Shown: piece after piece, positions 4,759-5,057 of the stretch
How the letters are laid out: each line of letters opens with the position of its first letter
Position numbering within the stretch: position 1 is the first letter of the stretch
Source: Eggerthellaceae bacterium
GTDB taxonomy: Bacteria; Actinomycetota; Coriobacteriia; Coriobacteriales; Eggerthellaceae
DNA: 5,057 nt
Direction of reading: 5' to 3'
NCBI GenBank assembly: GCA_017533165.1
Contig: JAFXIM010000234.1
Span: 1-5,057 of the forward strand
Notes under the pieces: model-generated
Told to the model about the DNA's origin: nothing
What the model saw: only the letters and a program-made list of their open reading frames with translations
Databases searched by the model: none
Position numbers and translations under genes: made by a program

Positions 4759-5057
4759 ATGGCTAAGGAAAAGTTCGAGCGTTCTAAGCCGCATGTTAAC
4801 ATCGGTACCATCGGTCACGTTGACCATGGCAAGACCACCCTTACCGCCGCTATCTCCAAGACTCTGTCTGACAACAACGGCGATCCGGCCAACGGCCACG
4901 GCACCGCTAACGCTGACTTCACCGCCTTCGATCAGATCGACAAGGCTCCCGAGGAGCGCGAGCGCGGCATCACCATCTCCATTGCTCACATCGAGTACGA
5001 GTCTGACTCCCGTCACTATGCTCATGTTGACTGCCCCGGCCATGCTGACTACGTCAA
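4759..5057 (+). CDS. tuf: Translation elongation factor Tu, N-terminal part (3' end off window)
   Basis: EF-Tu is the GTPase that carries aminoacyl-tRNA to the ribosome. The first 99 codons are present, out of about 400 in the family. The ATG at 4759 follows AAGGAG (4745-4750) with 8 bases of spacing. The G1 P-loop is GHVDHGKT (19-26), the G2 region GITIS carries Thr72, and the G3 motif is DCPGH (91-95). The region between [10 protein letters not shown] and AFDQID is exactly 10 residues longer than in E. coli (A56-F57 against A46-F47), rich in Asn, Gly, Ala and Asp. [10 protein letters not shown] resembles actinobacterial EF-Tu. Codons are strongly biased to C-ending and a few preferred forms, as expected of a highly expressed gene. 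It follows a tRNA cluster, as in the E. coli tufB operon, but past a terminator-like hairpin. Confidence 0.98.
   Translation, partial: MAKEKFERSKPHVNIGTIGHVDHGKTTLTAAISKTLSDNNGDPANGHGTANADFTAFDQIDKAPEERERGITISIAHIEYESDSRHYAHVDCPGHADYV

Noticed and set aside
4726..5043. A 105-codon minus-strand open frame opposite tuf
   Set aside because: It is antisense to the unmistakable EF-Tu coding sequence and shows no protein family features.

Overview
The window looks like chromosomal DNA from a moderately GC-rich actinobacterium. The EF-Tu N-terminus has actinobacterial-type residues ([10 protein letters not shown] in place of the proteobacterial form). Together with Tat-exported cell-wall hydrolases and a PutP-type transporter, this suggests class Coriobacteriia (Eggerthella/Slackia-like), although the class-level call is inference.

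Layout, left to right. Bases 1-963 hold the 3' part of a Na+/proline symporter gene (putP-like, plus strand, 5' end outside the window). It converges on a minus-strand block, and a strong bidirectional intrinsic terminator (1034-1068) separates the two. The minus-strand block contains, in transcription order, two tandem paralogues of a Tat-exported coiled-coil plus NlpC/P60 peptidoglycan hydrolase (4012-2963, then 2779-1703) and a short PEBP/YbhB-family gene (1632-1120). Each hydrolase gene has its own leader and a hairpin after it, so they look like separate duplicated units. Both share an identical 18-bp leader over the ribosome binding site. The PEBP gene follows the second hydrolase closely and has no obvious promoter of its own.

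From about 4081 to 4318 is an AT- and purine-rich gap in which I see no convincing gene. A near-consensus promoter (TTGACA, 17 bp, TATTAT; 4319-4347) then drives a plus-strand tRNA cluster: tRNA-Tyr(GTA), tRNA-Thr(GGT) and tRNA-Met(CAT), all with encoded CCA. The cluster is followed by an intrinsic terminator-like hairpin and, only 44 bases later, by the start of tuf (EF-Tu), which runs off the right edge. The tRNA-tuf arrangement resembles the tufB operon of E. coli (thrU-tyrU-glyT-thrT-tufB), but with a terminator placed between the tRNAs and tuf.

Functionally the window joins a housekeeping translation unit (tRNAs and EF-Tu), a cell-wall remodelling pair and a compatible-solute or amino-acid importer. 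I see no phage, transposon, CRISPR or defence island. The points most worth a second look are the Tat-dependent hydrolase pair, whose coiled coil is better conserved than its catalytic domain, the terminator before tuf, and a 10-residue insertion in the EF-Tu G domain relative to E. coli.
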